From: an uncultured Methylococcaceae bacterium
Lineage (GTDB): Bacteria > Pseudomonadota > Gammaproteobacteria > Methylococcales > Methylomonadaceae
Assembly: GCA_903903765.1 (NCBI GenBank)
Contig: CAIVAH010000024.1
Location: 1-5,503 of the forward strand
Reading direction: 5' to 3'
Length of the DNA stretch: 5,503 nt
The translations under genes were made by a program, and so were the position numbers. Shown here in pieces: positions 1 through 5,503 of the stretch. The notes below the pieces were generated by a model. The model was not told where the DNA came from. It searched no databases and saw nothing but the letters and a program-made list of their open reading frames with translations. How positions within the stretch are numbered: position 1 is the first letter of the stretch; each line of letters starts with the position of its first letter.

Positions 1-2722
1 GCTGGGTAAGCTAGTCAAACTTGTTGTAGGAAGCCGTAACGATAGGCTGGTAAAGAAGAAAAAGAAGTTAGTTAAAAAAATTAACGCTTTAGCTTTCGAA
101 TATGAAAAATTAACAGATGAAGCTCTTAAAGCCAAAACCCAAGAGTTTCGTGACCGTTTATCACAGGGTGAGGCCTTAGATAATTTAATACCAGAAGCCT
201 TTGCGACAGTAAGAGAAGCTTCTTCACGTGTTTTTAATATGCGCCATTTCGATGTGCAGTTTATCGGTGGCATGATGCTTCATGATGGCAAAATTGCCGA
301 AATGAAAACGGGTGAAGGTAAAACTTTAATGGCTACTTTGGCCGCATATCTTAACGCCTTACCTGGAAAGGGCGTGCATGTTGTTACTGTTAATGATTAT
401 TTAGCAAAACGTGATTCGGAATGGATGGGTCGTTTATATGGATTTTTAGGCTTAACAACCGGTGTTATTGTTAGTCAATTAGAACATGTTGCTAGAAGAG
501 ACGCTTATGCGGCTGATATAACCTATGGAACTAATAACGAATTTGGTTTTGATTATCTCCGCGATAACATGGCTTTTAGTTTGGATCAAAAGGTACAGCG
601 CGAATTAAGTTTTGCTATTGTTGATGAAGTTGACTCTATTTTAATTGACGAAGCCCGCACACCATTAATTATCTCTGGGCCAACAGAAGAAAGTACTGAG
701 ATTTATATAAAAGCCAATGCTGTTATTCCGTTATTAAAATTACAAGAGAGTGATGATCGGCCGGGTGATTATACAGTTGATGAAAAAACGCGTCAGGTGT
801 ATTTAACAGAATCTGGTCATGAGCATATTGAAGAATTAATGCTTCAACATGGTTTAATGACAGAAGGCACTAGTTTGTATGACGCAACTAACATACGTTT
901 AATGCATTATTTAAATGCGTCTTTAAGAGGCCATGCCTTATTTAAAAAGGACGTTGATTATATAGTAGCTGATAATGAAGTTATCATTGTTGATGAGTTT
1001 ACGGGGCGAATTATGCCAGGCCGCCGTTGGTCTGAAGGCTTACATCAAGCCATTGAAGCTAAGGAAAACGTACCGATTAACAATGAAAATCAAACACTCG
1101 CTTCTATAACGTTCCAAAATTATTTCCGTTTGTATGAGAAATTATCGGGTATGACTGGTACTGCAGATACAGAAGCTTTTGAGTTAAATAAAATTTATGG
1201 TTTAGAGGTGGTTGTTATTCCGACACATCGCCCATTAATCAGAAAAGATTTAGGTGATTTAGTCTATTTAACAACGGATGAAAAATATAACGCTGTTGCT
1301 TTGGATATAAAAGATTGTGTCAGTAGAGGGCAACCTGTTTTAGTCGGTACAACGTCTATTGAAAATTCAGAAAGATTATCTGCATTGTTGAATAAACAAG
1401 GTATTATGCATGAAGTATTAAATGCTAAACAGCATGAACGCGAAGCTCATATCATTGAGCAAGCGGGTGTCTCTGGTGCGGTGACCATTGCAACTAACAT
1501 GGCGGGTCGTGGTACTGATATTGTATTGGGTGGTAATTTAGAGGCTGAATACAAATTATTAGGTGAGGGTGCAAGTCAAGCAGAAAAGGATTTAGTTAAG
1601 GCTCGTTGGCAAGAACGTCATGATCAAGTTTTAGCCAGTGGTGGTTTACATGTTATCGGTTCAGAACGTCATGAATCACGACGTATCGATAATCAATTAA
1701 GAGGTCGTTCTGGCCGTCAAGGTGATCCTGGATCAACTAGATTTTATTTGTCCTTACAAGATGATTTGATGAGAATATTTGCGTCTGATCGAGTTGCAGG
1801 ATTAATGAAAAAATTGGGTATGGGAGATGGCGAAGCTATTGAGCATCCTTGGGTTACACGTTCAATTGAAAATGCGCAACGTAAAGTCGAAGGTCGAAAC
1901 TTTGATATTCGTAAAGAAATTTTAGCTTATGACGATGTAGCTAATGATCAAAGAAAAGTTATTTATGGTCAACGTAACGAGTTGATGGCAGCCTCTGAAA
2001 TTTCAGAGATTATAACCGCGATTCGTGAAGATGTAGTTAATAATGTTATCAATCAGTATATTCCCGCGAAAACCATGGTTGAGCAATGGGATATAGAGGG
2101 TTTAGAAGAGCATATATTGCATGAGTTTAATGTCGAAATTCCACTGCAAAAAATGTTAGACGAAGATCATACGCTACAAGAATATAGTTTACGTACACGT
2201 ATTGTTGAAATTTTAGAACAAAATCATAAAGACAAAGAAATTAAGATAACTGCAGACGTTTTACGACATTTTGAAAAATCAATAATGTTACAAGTATTGG
2301 ATACTAGTTGGAAAGAACATTTAGCTGCTATGGATTATCTGCGTCAAGGTATCCATTTTAGAGGTTATGCGCAGAAAGATCCTAAGCAAGAGTATAAGCG
2401 CGAAGCTTTTGAAATGTTCACTAATTTACTTGAACATATTAAATATGAAGTAGTCAGTGTTTTGTTTAAAGTTCAAGTTCGTCAGGAAGAAGATGTGCAA
2501 GCACTAGATGAACAAATGCAAGCACCCAAAGAAATGCATTTTGAACATGCTGAAGCTCCAAGTATTGACATCTTTGAAAATCAACAGCAACAACACGCTA
2601 TAAGTGATGATAGCTCAGAAGATATACCTTTTGTGCGTCAGCGTGATAAAGTAGGGCGTAATGACCCTTGTACATGTGGTTCAGGTAAAAAATATAAGCA
2701 TTGTCACGGTAAGTTAGATTAA
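1..2722 (+). CDS. secA: SecA preprotein translocase ATPase (5' end just cut off)
   Basis: SecA is the peripheral-membrane ATPase that pushes unfolded preproteins through the SecYEG channel. The reading frame is open from base 2, well upstream of the internal Met at 239, and the peptide there ([15 protein letters not shown]) matches the known SecA N-terminus. Base 1 is g, as expected for the third base of an ATG, so only two bases seem missing and the protein would be 907 residues (E. coli: 901). Visible motifs in that numbering: Walker A MKTGEGKT at 102-109 (Lys108), Walker B VDEVD at 208-212, NMAGRGTD near 500-507, [13 protein letters not shown] near 564-576, and the [31 protein letters not shown] region (described here only by its ends) joining the preprotein-binding and nucleotide-binding domains. 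A polar Gln-rich linker leads to the C-terminal zinc finger, with Cys891, Cys893, Cys902 and His903, which in this family binds SecB and phospholipid. All key residues are present, so the gene looks intact and functional. Its promoter and ribosome site lie outside the window. Confidence 0.98.
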   Translation, partial: LGKLVKLVVGSRNDRLVKKKKKLVKKINALAFEYEKLTDEALKAKTQEFRDRLSQGEALDNLIPEAFATVREASSRVFNMRHFDVQFIGGMMLHDGKIAEMKTGEGKTLMATLAAYLNALPGKGVHVVTVNDYLAKRDSEWMGRLYGFLGLTTGVIVSQLEHVARRDAYAADITYGTNNEFGFDYLRDNMAFSLDQKVQRELSFAIVDEVDSILIDEARTPLIISGPTEESTEIYIKANAVIPLLKLQESDDRPGDYTVDEKTRQVYLTESGHEHIEELMLQHGLMTEGTSLYDATNIRLMHYLNASLRGHALFKKDVDYIVADNEVIIVDEFTGRIMPGRRWSEGLHQAIEAKENVPINNENQTLASITFQNYFRLYEKLSGMTGTADTEAFELNKIYGLEVVVIPTHRPLIRKDLGDLVYLTTDEKYNAVALDIKDCVSRGQPVLVGTTSIENSERLSALLNKQGIMHEVLNAKQHEREAHIIEQAGVSGAVTIATNMAGRGTDIVLGGNLEAEYKLLGEGASQAEKDLVKARWQERHDQVLASGGLHVIGSERHESRRIDNQLRGRSGRQGDPGSTRFYLSLQDDLMRIFASDRVAGLMKKLGMGDGEAIEHPWVTRSIENAQRKVEGRNFDIRKEILAYDDVANDQRKVIYGQRNELMAASEISEIITAIREDVVNNVINQYIPAKTMVEQWDIEGLEEHILHEFNVEIPLQKMLDEDHTLQEYSLRTRIVEILEQNHKDKEIKITADVLRHFEKSIMLQVLDTSWKEHLAAMDYLRQGIHFRGYAQKDPKQEYKREAFEMFTNLLEHIKYEVVSVLFKVQVRQEEDVQALDEQMQAPKEMHFEHAEAPSIDIFENQQQQHAISDDSSEDIPFVRQRDKVGRNDPCTCGSGKKYKHCHGKLD

Positions 2723-2752
2723 AGATTATCAATCTAAAATTTATTATTATAG

Positions 2753-2786
2753 ACCTCCATCTTTAAGTTAATTTATAGATGGGGGT
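2753..2786. terminator. Hairpin between convergent secA and iscA, probable terminator
   Basis: The arm ACCTCCATCT (2753-2762) pairs with AGATGGGGGT (2777-2786): ten pairs including one U-G wobble when read as plus-strand RNA, one A-C mismatch when read as minus-strand RNA. After a T-T mismatch the loop can pair further (2764-2767 with 2772-2775), leaving a TTAA tip. It starts 30 bases after the secA stop and 3 bases after the iscA stop. No clean T-run follows on the plus side; on the minus side the following bases are AT-rich (CTATAATAATAAATTTT). The position and stem strength suggest a terminator, possibly bidirectional, but it is not a textbook Rho-independent one. Confidence 0.55.
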
Positions 2787-2789
2787 GAG

Positions 2790-3116
2790 TTAGTTCACAG
2801 AGAAACTCTCTCCACAACCACAAGTACCTTTTACATTTGGGTTATCAAATTTAAAGGCGGCATTAATCCCTTCTCTACGGTAATCTAATTGAATGCCGTC
2901 TACAAACTCTAAATCAACAGAAGATACAATTACTTTTACGCCAAAATTCTCAAAAATCTTATCGTCTGATTGGAGTTCATCCGCATAATTTAAAACATAG
3001 GCGTAACCTGAGCAGCCTGATTTCTTAACACCTAGTTTTAAACCAATACCCTTACCACGTTTATCGAGTTGTTTAGTGATTTGAAGTGCTGCATTTTGAG
3101 TTAATATGACAGACAT
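2790..3116 (-). CDS. iscA: IscA, A-type iron-sulfur cluster carrier
   Basis: This is a small A-type carrier that binds iron or an Fe-S cluster and hands it to apoproteins during cluster assembly in the cytoplasm. The 108-residue product has the normal family length (E. coli IscA is 107) and resembles it along its whole length, including RGKGIGLKLGV, SGCSGYAYVL, FKFDNPNVK and the ending CGCGESF. The three ligand cysteines are at 35, 99 and 101, exactly as in IscA. Similarity around KLGVKKSGCSG and NPNVKGTCGCGESF favours IscA over ErpA or SufA, though paralogue naming within this family is always somewhat uncertain. The ATG start is supported by a good ribosome site (AAGGAAG, 3122-3128 on the complement) 5 bases upstream. 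It is the last gene of the iscR operon, 10 bases after the desulfurase stop, and converges on secA. Confidence 0.95.
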   Translation of the reverse strand: MSVILTQNAALQITKQLDKRGKGIGLKLGVKKSGCSGYAYVLNYADELQSDDKIFENFGVKVIVSSVDLEFVDGIQLDYRREGINAAFKFDNPNVKGTCGCGESFSVN

Positions 3117-3121
3117 TTTAG

Positions 3122-3128
3122 CTTCCTT
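3122..3128 (-). promoter_or_regulatory. Ribosome binding site of iscA
   Basis: On the complement this reads AAGGAAG, 5 bases before the iscA ATG, and it overlaps the last bases of the desulfurase stop codon region. It is the strongest Shine-Dalgarno sequence in this operon, so iscA can be translated independently of the gene before it. Confidence 0.7.
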
Positions 3129-4236
3129 ATAAATAATTAATATGTGCTTGTAATTGTTTTACAAATTGACTGATCTGGACCTCAGTATTACCCATACCTA
3201 AACTGACTCTTATTGCGCTTTTAGCAATTTCGGGTGCTATGTTCATGGCCTTTAGAACTGGGCTAATTTCTTGACTACCACTTTTGCAAGCTGAGCCACT
3301 TGATACTGCAATACCTTGCTTATCTAGGTTCATTAATAGCATTTCTCCATCTATGCCGACAATGCCAAATTGTATAGTATTAGGAAGTCTTGGCGCGGTT
3401 TCAGAGAAAATGCATAAATTTGGGATTTTAATTAATTCTTTTTCAAGTGTTAGTCTTAGAGTATTTAGATGGTCGCTACGTTGCTCTAGTTCAAGGCTTG
3501 CTAATTCCGCAGCTTTGCCAAAACCAACAATCGCTGCAACGTTTTCTGTACCAGGGCGTAAATATTTCTCTTGTTGACCGCCAAATAGTATAGGGTTTAA
3601 AGTAAGTGTATTGTTGTATATCAGAGCGCCACAACCTTTTGGTCCGTATATTTTATGGCTAGATAAGCTAAGTAAATCTACACCCAATTGTTTGAAAGAT
3701 ACCTTGATTTTACCTATGGCCTGTACAGCATCCGTGTGTAATAAAATAGAGTTTTTTTTAAGAATTTGTGAAAATTGCCTTATATTTTGTAATACACCAG
3801 TTTCATTATTAGCTAACATTATTGAAACTAATTGTGGTTTTAATGATAATAAGTCATTAATTGAATCGGCAGATATGACACCGGCGGGGTCAACTTTAAT
3901 GAGATGTAAGTTTGCACCATGTGATTTTAGGTGATTCGCGAAATCAAATACAGAGGGGTGTTCAATTGAAGAAATAGCAATATTACTAGTGTGAGGCACT
4001 GAATTTAATGCCAGATTATTTGCTTCTGTGCCGCCAGATGTAAATAAAACTTCCGAAGCTTTTGCATCTATCAATGTGGCTACTTGCTCTCTAGCCGTAT
4101 CAATTGCACTTCGTACTAACCTACCGTGCCGATATAAACTTGATGGGTTACCATAATAGGTGGTTAAAAAAGGTAACATTGCCTCAACTACACGCTTATC
4201 AAGCGGGGTTGAGGCATTATGATCAAAATAAATCAC
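3127..4236 (-). CDS. Cysteine desulfurase, short NifS/IscS type
   Basis: This PLP-dependent enzyme converts cysteine to alanine and carries the sulfur as a persulfide for Fe-S cluster assembly. The fold-type I aminotransferase motifs are in order: FDHNASTP at 4-11, TSGGTEANN at 66-74, His93 of IEHPS stacking on the cofactor, NNETG at 143-147, TDAVQ at 168-172, the PLP lysine Lys195 in SSHKIYGPKG, RPGTEN at 227-232, and the catalytic Cys317 in SSGSACKSG. It has 369 residues against about 404 for E. coli IscS and ends soon after the RVSLG motif, so it lacks most of the C-terminal tail with which IscS binds IscU. It therefore looks closer to NifS-like or short group I desulfurases, and I leave the symbol empty. 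The start is GTG (complement of 4234-4236), overlapping the iscR stop as GTGA, with no clear ribosome site of its own. This implies translational coupling. The N-terminus MIYFDHN fits the family, which supports this start. Confidence 0.93.
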   Translation of the reverse strand: MIYFDHNASTPLDKRVVEAMLPFLTTYYGNPSSLYRHGRLVRSAIDTAREQVATLIDAKASEVLFTSGGTEANNLALNSVPHTSNIAISSIEHPSVFDFANHLKSHGANLHLIKVDPAGVISADSINDLLSLKPQLVSIMLANNETGVLQNIRQFSQILKKNSILLHTDAVQAIGKIKVSFKQLGVDLLSLSSHKIYGPKGCGALIYNNTLTLNPILFGGQQEKYLRPGTENVAAIVGFGKAAELASLELEQRSDHLNTLRLTLEKELIKIPNLCIFSETAPRLPNTIQFGIVGIDGEMLLMNLDKQGIAVSSGSACKSGSQEISPVLKAMNIAPEIAKSAIRVSLGMGNTEVQISQFVKQLQAHINYL

Positions 4237-4721
4237 AAATTAGAGGTTAGCTCACTATTTCTGTGTATTTCAATTACGCTTACCGAATCTTCATTTTGCC
4301 TTTTAGCTGTTTCTTGAATACGATGATTTTCAATTAACTGGCCTAGCGTAATACCTTTTAAATAATCTTTAATTTGTACGCTAAGACCCATCCATAAATC
4401 ATGAGTTAAACAAGCTTTTTCATTATGACAATTACCTTCTCCACCACATTTAGTAGCATCAATTGGTTCATCAACAGCTGCAATAATGTCTGCTATATTG
4501 ATGTTGTCAGGGTCATGGGAAAGTGTATAACCCCCACCTGGGCCACGGATGCCTTTAACCATATCTGCTTTTCGCAATCGAGCGAATAGTTGTTCTAAAT
4601 AAGACAACGAAATTGTTTGCCTTGCCGCTATATCAGTTAAAGTAACTGGATTTGTTTGGCTATGAAATGCTAGATCCAGCATTGCTGTTACAGCATAACG
4701 ACCTTTAGTAGTTAAACGCAT
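4233..4721 (-). CDS. iscR: IscR, Rrf2-family [2Fe-2S] transcriptional regulator
   Basis: IscR binds a [2Fe-2S] cluster and, when loaded, represses its own Fe-S assembly operon at type 1 sites. This makes cluster supply respond to demand. The product has 162 residues, the same length as E. coli IscR, with the same N-terminus MRLTTKGRYAVTAMLDLA. The winged-helix DNA-binding part includes SLSYLEQLFARLRK (39-51) and the wing RGPGGGY (59-65). The cluster ligands Cys92, Cys98, Cys104 and His107 are all present at the E. coli positions, followed by LW, so it should sense clusters. Only the last 25 or so residues are unlike E. coli, and this tail is known to vary. ATG is preceded by AGGGA 7 bases upstream. 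It is the first gene of the operon, and its stop overlaps the start of the desulfurase gene. A promoter with an IscR-like operator lies just upstream, as expected for autoregulation. Confidence 0.97.
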   Translation of the reverse strand: MRLTTKGRYAVTAMLDLAFHSQTNPVTLTDIAARQTISLSYLEQLFARLRKADMVKGIRGPGGGYTLSHDPDNINIADIIAAVDEPIDATKCGGEGNCHNEKACLTHDLWMGLSVQIKDYLKGITLGQLIENHRIQETAKRQNEDSVSVIEIHRNSELTSNL

Positions 4722-4728
4722 TATAGAT

Positions 4729-4733
4729 TCCCT
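4729..4733 (-). promoter_or_regulatory. Ribosome binding site of iscR
   Basis: The complement reads AGGGA, 7 bases upstream of the iscR ATG, a normal Shine-Dalgarno distance. It supports the chosen start, which also matches the family N-terminus. Confidence 0.6.
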
Positions 4734-4757
4734 GAATATTACATTTATATCAATGCT

Positions 4758-4785
4758 AGTATACTTAACCTACTAAAATAGTAAA
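4758..4785 (-). promoter_or_regulatory. Probable sigma-70 promoter of the iscR operon
   Basis: On the minus strand, a -35 box TTTACT (4780-4785) and a -10 box TATACT (4758-4763, one mismatch to TATAAT) are separated by 16 bases. A run of seven A on that strand (4789-4795) lies just upstream of the -35, like an UP element. The expected transcript would start near 4751, giving a leader of about 30 bases before the iscR ATG. The -35 box sits inside the proposed IscR operator, so bound IscR would block polymerase. Confidence 0.7.
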
Positions 4786-4789
4786 CTAT
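4765..4789 (-). promoter_or_regulatory. Putative type 1 IscR operator
   Basis: This 25-base element is centred on 4777, with the core TACTA-AAA-TAGTA (4771-4783) on the plus strand. Compared by hand with the IscR type 1 consensus as I recall it (ATASYYGACTR, then WWW, then YAGTCRRSTAT), it agrees at 21 of 25 positions in either orientation. The mismatches include the symmetric G/C pair flanking the ACT/AGT core (here T and A). It overlaps the -35 box of the iscR promoter, the same arrangement as in known IscR-repressed isc promoters. The consensus is from memory and binding is inferred. Confidence 0.72.
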
Positions 4790-5044
4790 TTTTTTAGCTA
4801 TCTTTATAATGGAGTTATGCATTGACCCATTTTACTGCGACTCATATAGGATGTTGCAATGTTTAAAAAAACTAGCCCTACTGCATGCTTCTTAATATCC
4901 AATTAAAAGATTTATAATCATTTTTTTATTTCCGTAGCTTAAATATTACATTGTGAAATGTATGTCATCATTAAAGCGTCAGGAATTTCTGTATATACTT
5001 CGGGTATTTACTTTAAGAGTTTTAAATTATAAACACAATTAATA
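4790..5044. other. Middle of the divergent iscR/arsR intergenic region, no gene seen
   Basis: This is the part of the 365-base gap between iscR and arsR that lies outside the two promoters. It is very AT-rich. It holds a perfect 6-base inverted repeat (4947-4962), a short repeated element GTATATAC / GTATTTAC (4991-4998 and 5004-5011), and a TATAAT-like hexamer at 4805-4810 without a recognisable -35. Two tiny open frames (4859-4906, 15 codons; 4962-5042, 26 codons) have no family resemblance that I recognise and are not called as genes. I see no tRNA, no recognisable riboswitch and no remnant of a mobile element. Confidence 0.6.
4947..4962. repeat. Perfect inverted repeat in the iscR-arsR intergenic region
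   Basis: TACATT (4947-4952) and AATGTA (4957-4962) are exact reverse complements around the spacer GTGA. The symmetry does not extend outward. Its size suits a dimeric-regulator half-site pair, but it lies about 125 bases before arsR and about 80 before its proposed -10, so its role is unknown. Confidence 0.5.
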
Positions 5045-5069
5045 TATAATCATGTTAGGATATGCATAT
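5045..5069 (+). promoter_or_regulatory. Probable arsR promoter -10 box with downstream palindromic operator candidate
   Basis: A perfect TATAAT lies at 5045-5050. The matching -35 position (5022-5027, TTAAAT) is poor, with three of six bases fitting, so the promoter may be weak or activator-independent through its AT-richness. The perfect 10-base palindrome ATATGCATAT occupies 5060-5069, just after the start expected near 5057. That is a typical place for an ArsR-family repressor to block transcription. Assignment as the ArsR operator is inference from position and symmetry. Confidence 0.45.
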
Positions 5070-5070
5070 A

Positions 5071-5076
5071 AGAGGA
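5071..5076 (+). promoter_or_regulatory. Ribosome binding site of arsR
   Basis: AGAGGA lies 10 bases before the ATG at 5087, slightly longer than ideal but the only purine-rich site nearby. It supports that start; no alternative upstream start in frame has a better site. Confidence 0.5.
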
Positions 5077-5086
5077 TATACTAAGA

Positions 5087-5467
5087 ATGGAATTAGATAA
5101 GTTATACAAATGCCTTTCCGATATACAACGGATTCGCATACTTAACTTGCTGATGCAAGGGGCTTTGTGTGTTTGCCATTTTCAAGAGATTTTAGATGAG
5201 TCTCAAGTAAAAGTGTCTAAGCAACTGCAATACCTAAAAAGGATGGGCTTGGTTTCAGCTCAAAGAGAAGGGATGTGGATGGTTTACAGTTTAATTAATC
5301 CATCTCACCCGCTATTAGTCGCTAATCTTAACGCATTGGTAGCACTTAAAGAGTTTCACCCCTATTTCACTGAAGATATAAATAAACGCGAGATTATTTT
5401 AAAACGCTTCACAGAAAATAAAGCTGAATGCCCTAAGGTGGTCTATCAAAATAGTGACTGTGGTTAA
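5087..5467 (+). CDS. ArsR/SmtB-family winged-helix repressor with CVC motif
   Basis: ArsR-family proteins are small dimeric repressors that leave DNA when a metal or metalloid such as arsenite binds their cysteines. The 126-residue product has the family pattern: a first helix region with LSDIQRIRILNLL, the motif LCVCHFQEIL at 27-36, the recognition helix around SQVKVSKQLQYLKRMGLV (39-56), and the wing REGMWMVYSL (60-69). Cys28 and Cys30 correspond to the first two arsenite ligands of the classic CVCDLC motif, but the third position is Gln33. Two more cysteines, 115 and 125, lie in a C-terminal extension past the usual core and could supply another ligand, although this is speculative. The inducer could be arsenite or another thiophilic ion; sequence alone does not decide. 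A palindrome upstream suggests autoregulation, and a membrane-protein gene starts on its stop codon. I am confident of the family but not of the ligand, so no symbol is given. Confidence 0.9.
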   Translation: MELDKLYKCLSDIQRIRILNLLMQGALCVCHFQEILDESQVKVSKQLQYLKRMGLVSAQREGMWMVYSLINPSHPLLVANLNALVALKEFHPYFTEDINKREIILKRFTENKAECPKVVYQNSDCG

Positions 5468-5503
5468 TGAATATTTCGATTTTTATACTACTTTATATTG
5501 GGA
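5467..5503 (+). CDS. Start of a probable membrane protein, cut by the window end
   Basis: An ATG at 5467-5469 shares its A with the arsR stop codon (TAATG), an arrangement typical of translational coupling. The frame stays open to the end of the window and gives twelve residues, MNISIFILLYIG, which are almost entirely hydrophobic as in a first transmembrane helix. In arsR operons the following gene is often a transporter. The short peptide recalls the first helix of SLC13/ArsB-like permeases, but twelve residues cannot identify a family. No good ribosome site of its own is visible, so translation would depend on ribosomes ending on arsR. It could also be a chance open stretch. Confidence 0.5.
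   Translation, partial: MNISIFILLYIG

Noticed and set aside
2714..2737. Second inverted repeat TTAGATT / AATCTAA across the secA stop
   Set aside because: Both arms are AT-only apart from one pair, and the loop is ten bases, so it would be very weak next to the hairpin at 2753-2786.
3284..3577. Plus-strand open frame of 97 codons
   Set aside because: It lies wholly antisense to the desulfurase gene, whose motifs are intact, has no recognisable family features and no convincing ribosome site.
3611..3934. Plus-strand open frame of 107 codons
   Set aside because: It is also antisense to the desulfurase, over the region encoding the PLP lysine and the NNETG motif; the peptide resembles no family that I know.
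4859..4906. 15-codon frame MFKKTSPTACFLISN with an AGGA 8 bases upstream
   Set aside because: It has a plausible ribosome site and a TATAAT-like hexamer at 4805-4810, but no -35, no known homology and no leader-peptide features such as repeated codons or an attenuator hairpin. Chance is the simpler explanation.
4991..5011. Near-repeat GTATATAC / GTATTTAC with a 13-base period
   Set aside because: Only two copies with one mismatch in AT-rich DNA; not enough to call an operator or an iteron array.
4962..5042. 26-codon frame starting MSSLKRQEF in front of arsR
   Set aside because: It has no ribosome site before the ATG, overlaps the proposed arsR promoter region and has no recognisable similarity.

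Overview
The window reads as an ordinary chromosomal stretch from an AT-rich gammaproteobacterium. The evidence is close resemblance to the E. coli versions of SecA, IscA and IscR from memory. SecA keeps the Walker A and zinc-finger layout, IscA keeps Cys35/99/101, and IscR has the same 162-residue length with ligands at the same positions 92/98/104/107. The genus cannot be read from the sequence. I see no insertion sequence, integrase, CRISPR array, tRNA or rRNA.

Layout: (1) Positions 1-2722, plus strand, hold almost all of secA, the preprotein translocase ATPase. The window seems to open on the last base of its start codon. (2) Positions 2723-2789 form a short convergent gap with a strong hairpin that probably separates secA from the operon facing it. 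(3) Positions 2790-4721, minus strand, form a compact three-gene iron-sulfur assembly operon in the order iscR, cysteine desulfurase, iscA. It is tightly packed (a 4-base overlap, then a 10-base gap). No scaffold gene iscU lies among the three genes, and the desulfurase is a short NifS-like form. (4) Positions 4722-5086 are a 365-base divergent intergenic region. It holds the iscR promoter, overlapped by a good match to a type 1 IscR operator, and on the other side a probable arsR promoter with a palindrome near the expected transcription start. (5) Positions 5087-5467, plus strand, encode a small ArsR/SmtB-family repressor. (6) From 5467 a further gene starts, coupled through TAATG, with a hydrophobic N-terminus that runs off the window end.

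Together these suggest three units: housekeeping protein export (secA), a self-regulated Fe-S cluster supply operon in which IscR senses cluster status and controls its own promoter, and the start of a metalloid- or metal-responsive operon (arsR plus a probable membrane protein). Nothing here clearly amounts to an undescribed system. The points most worth a second look are the reduced isc operon with its conserved IscR operator, and the ArsR variant with a CVC motif that lacks the usual third cysteine, coupled to a membrane-protein gene.
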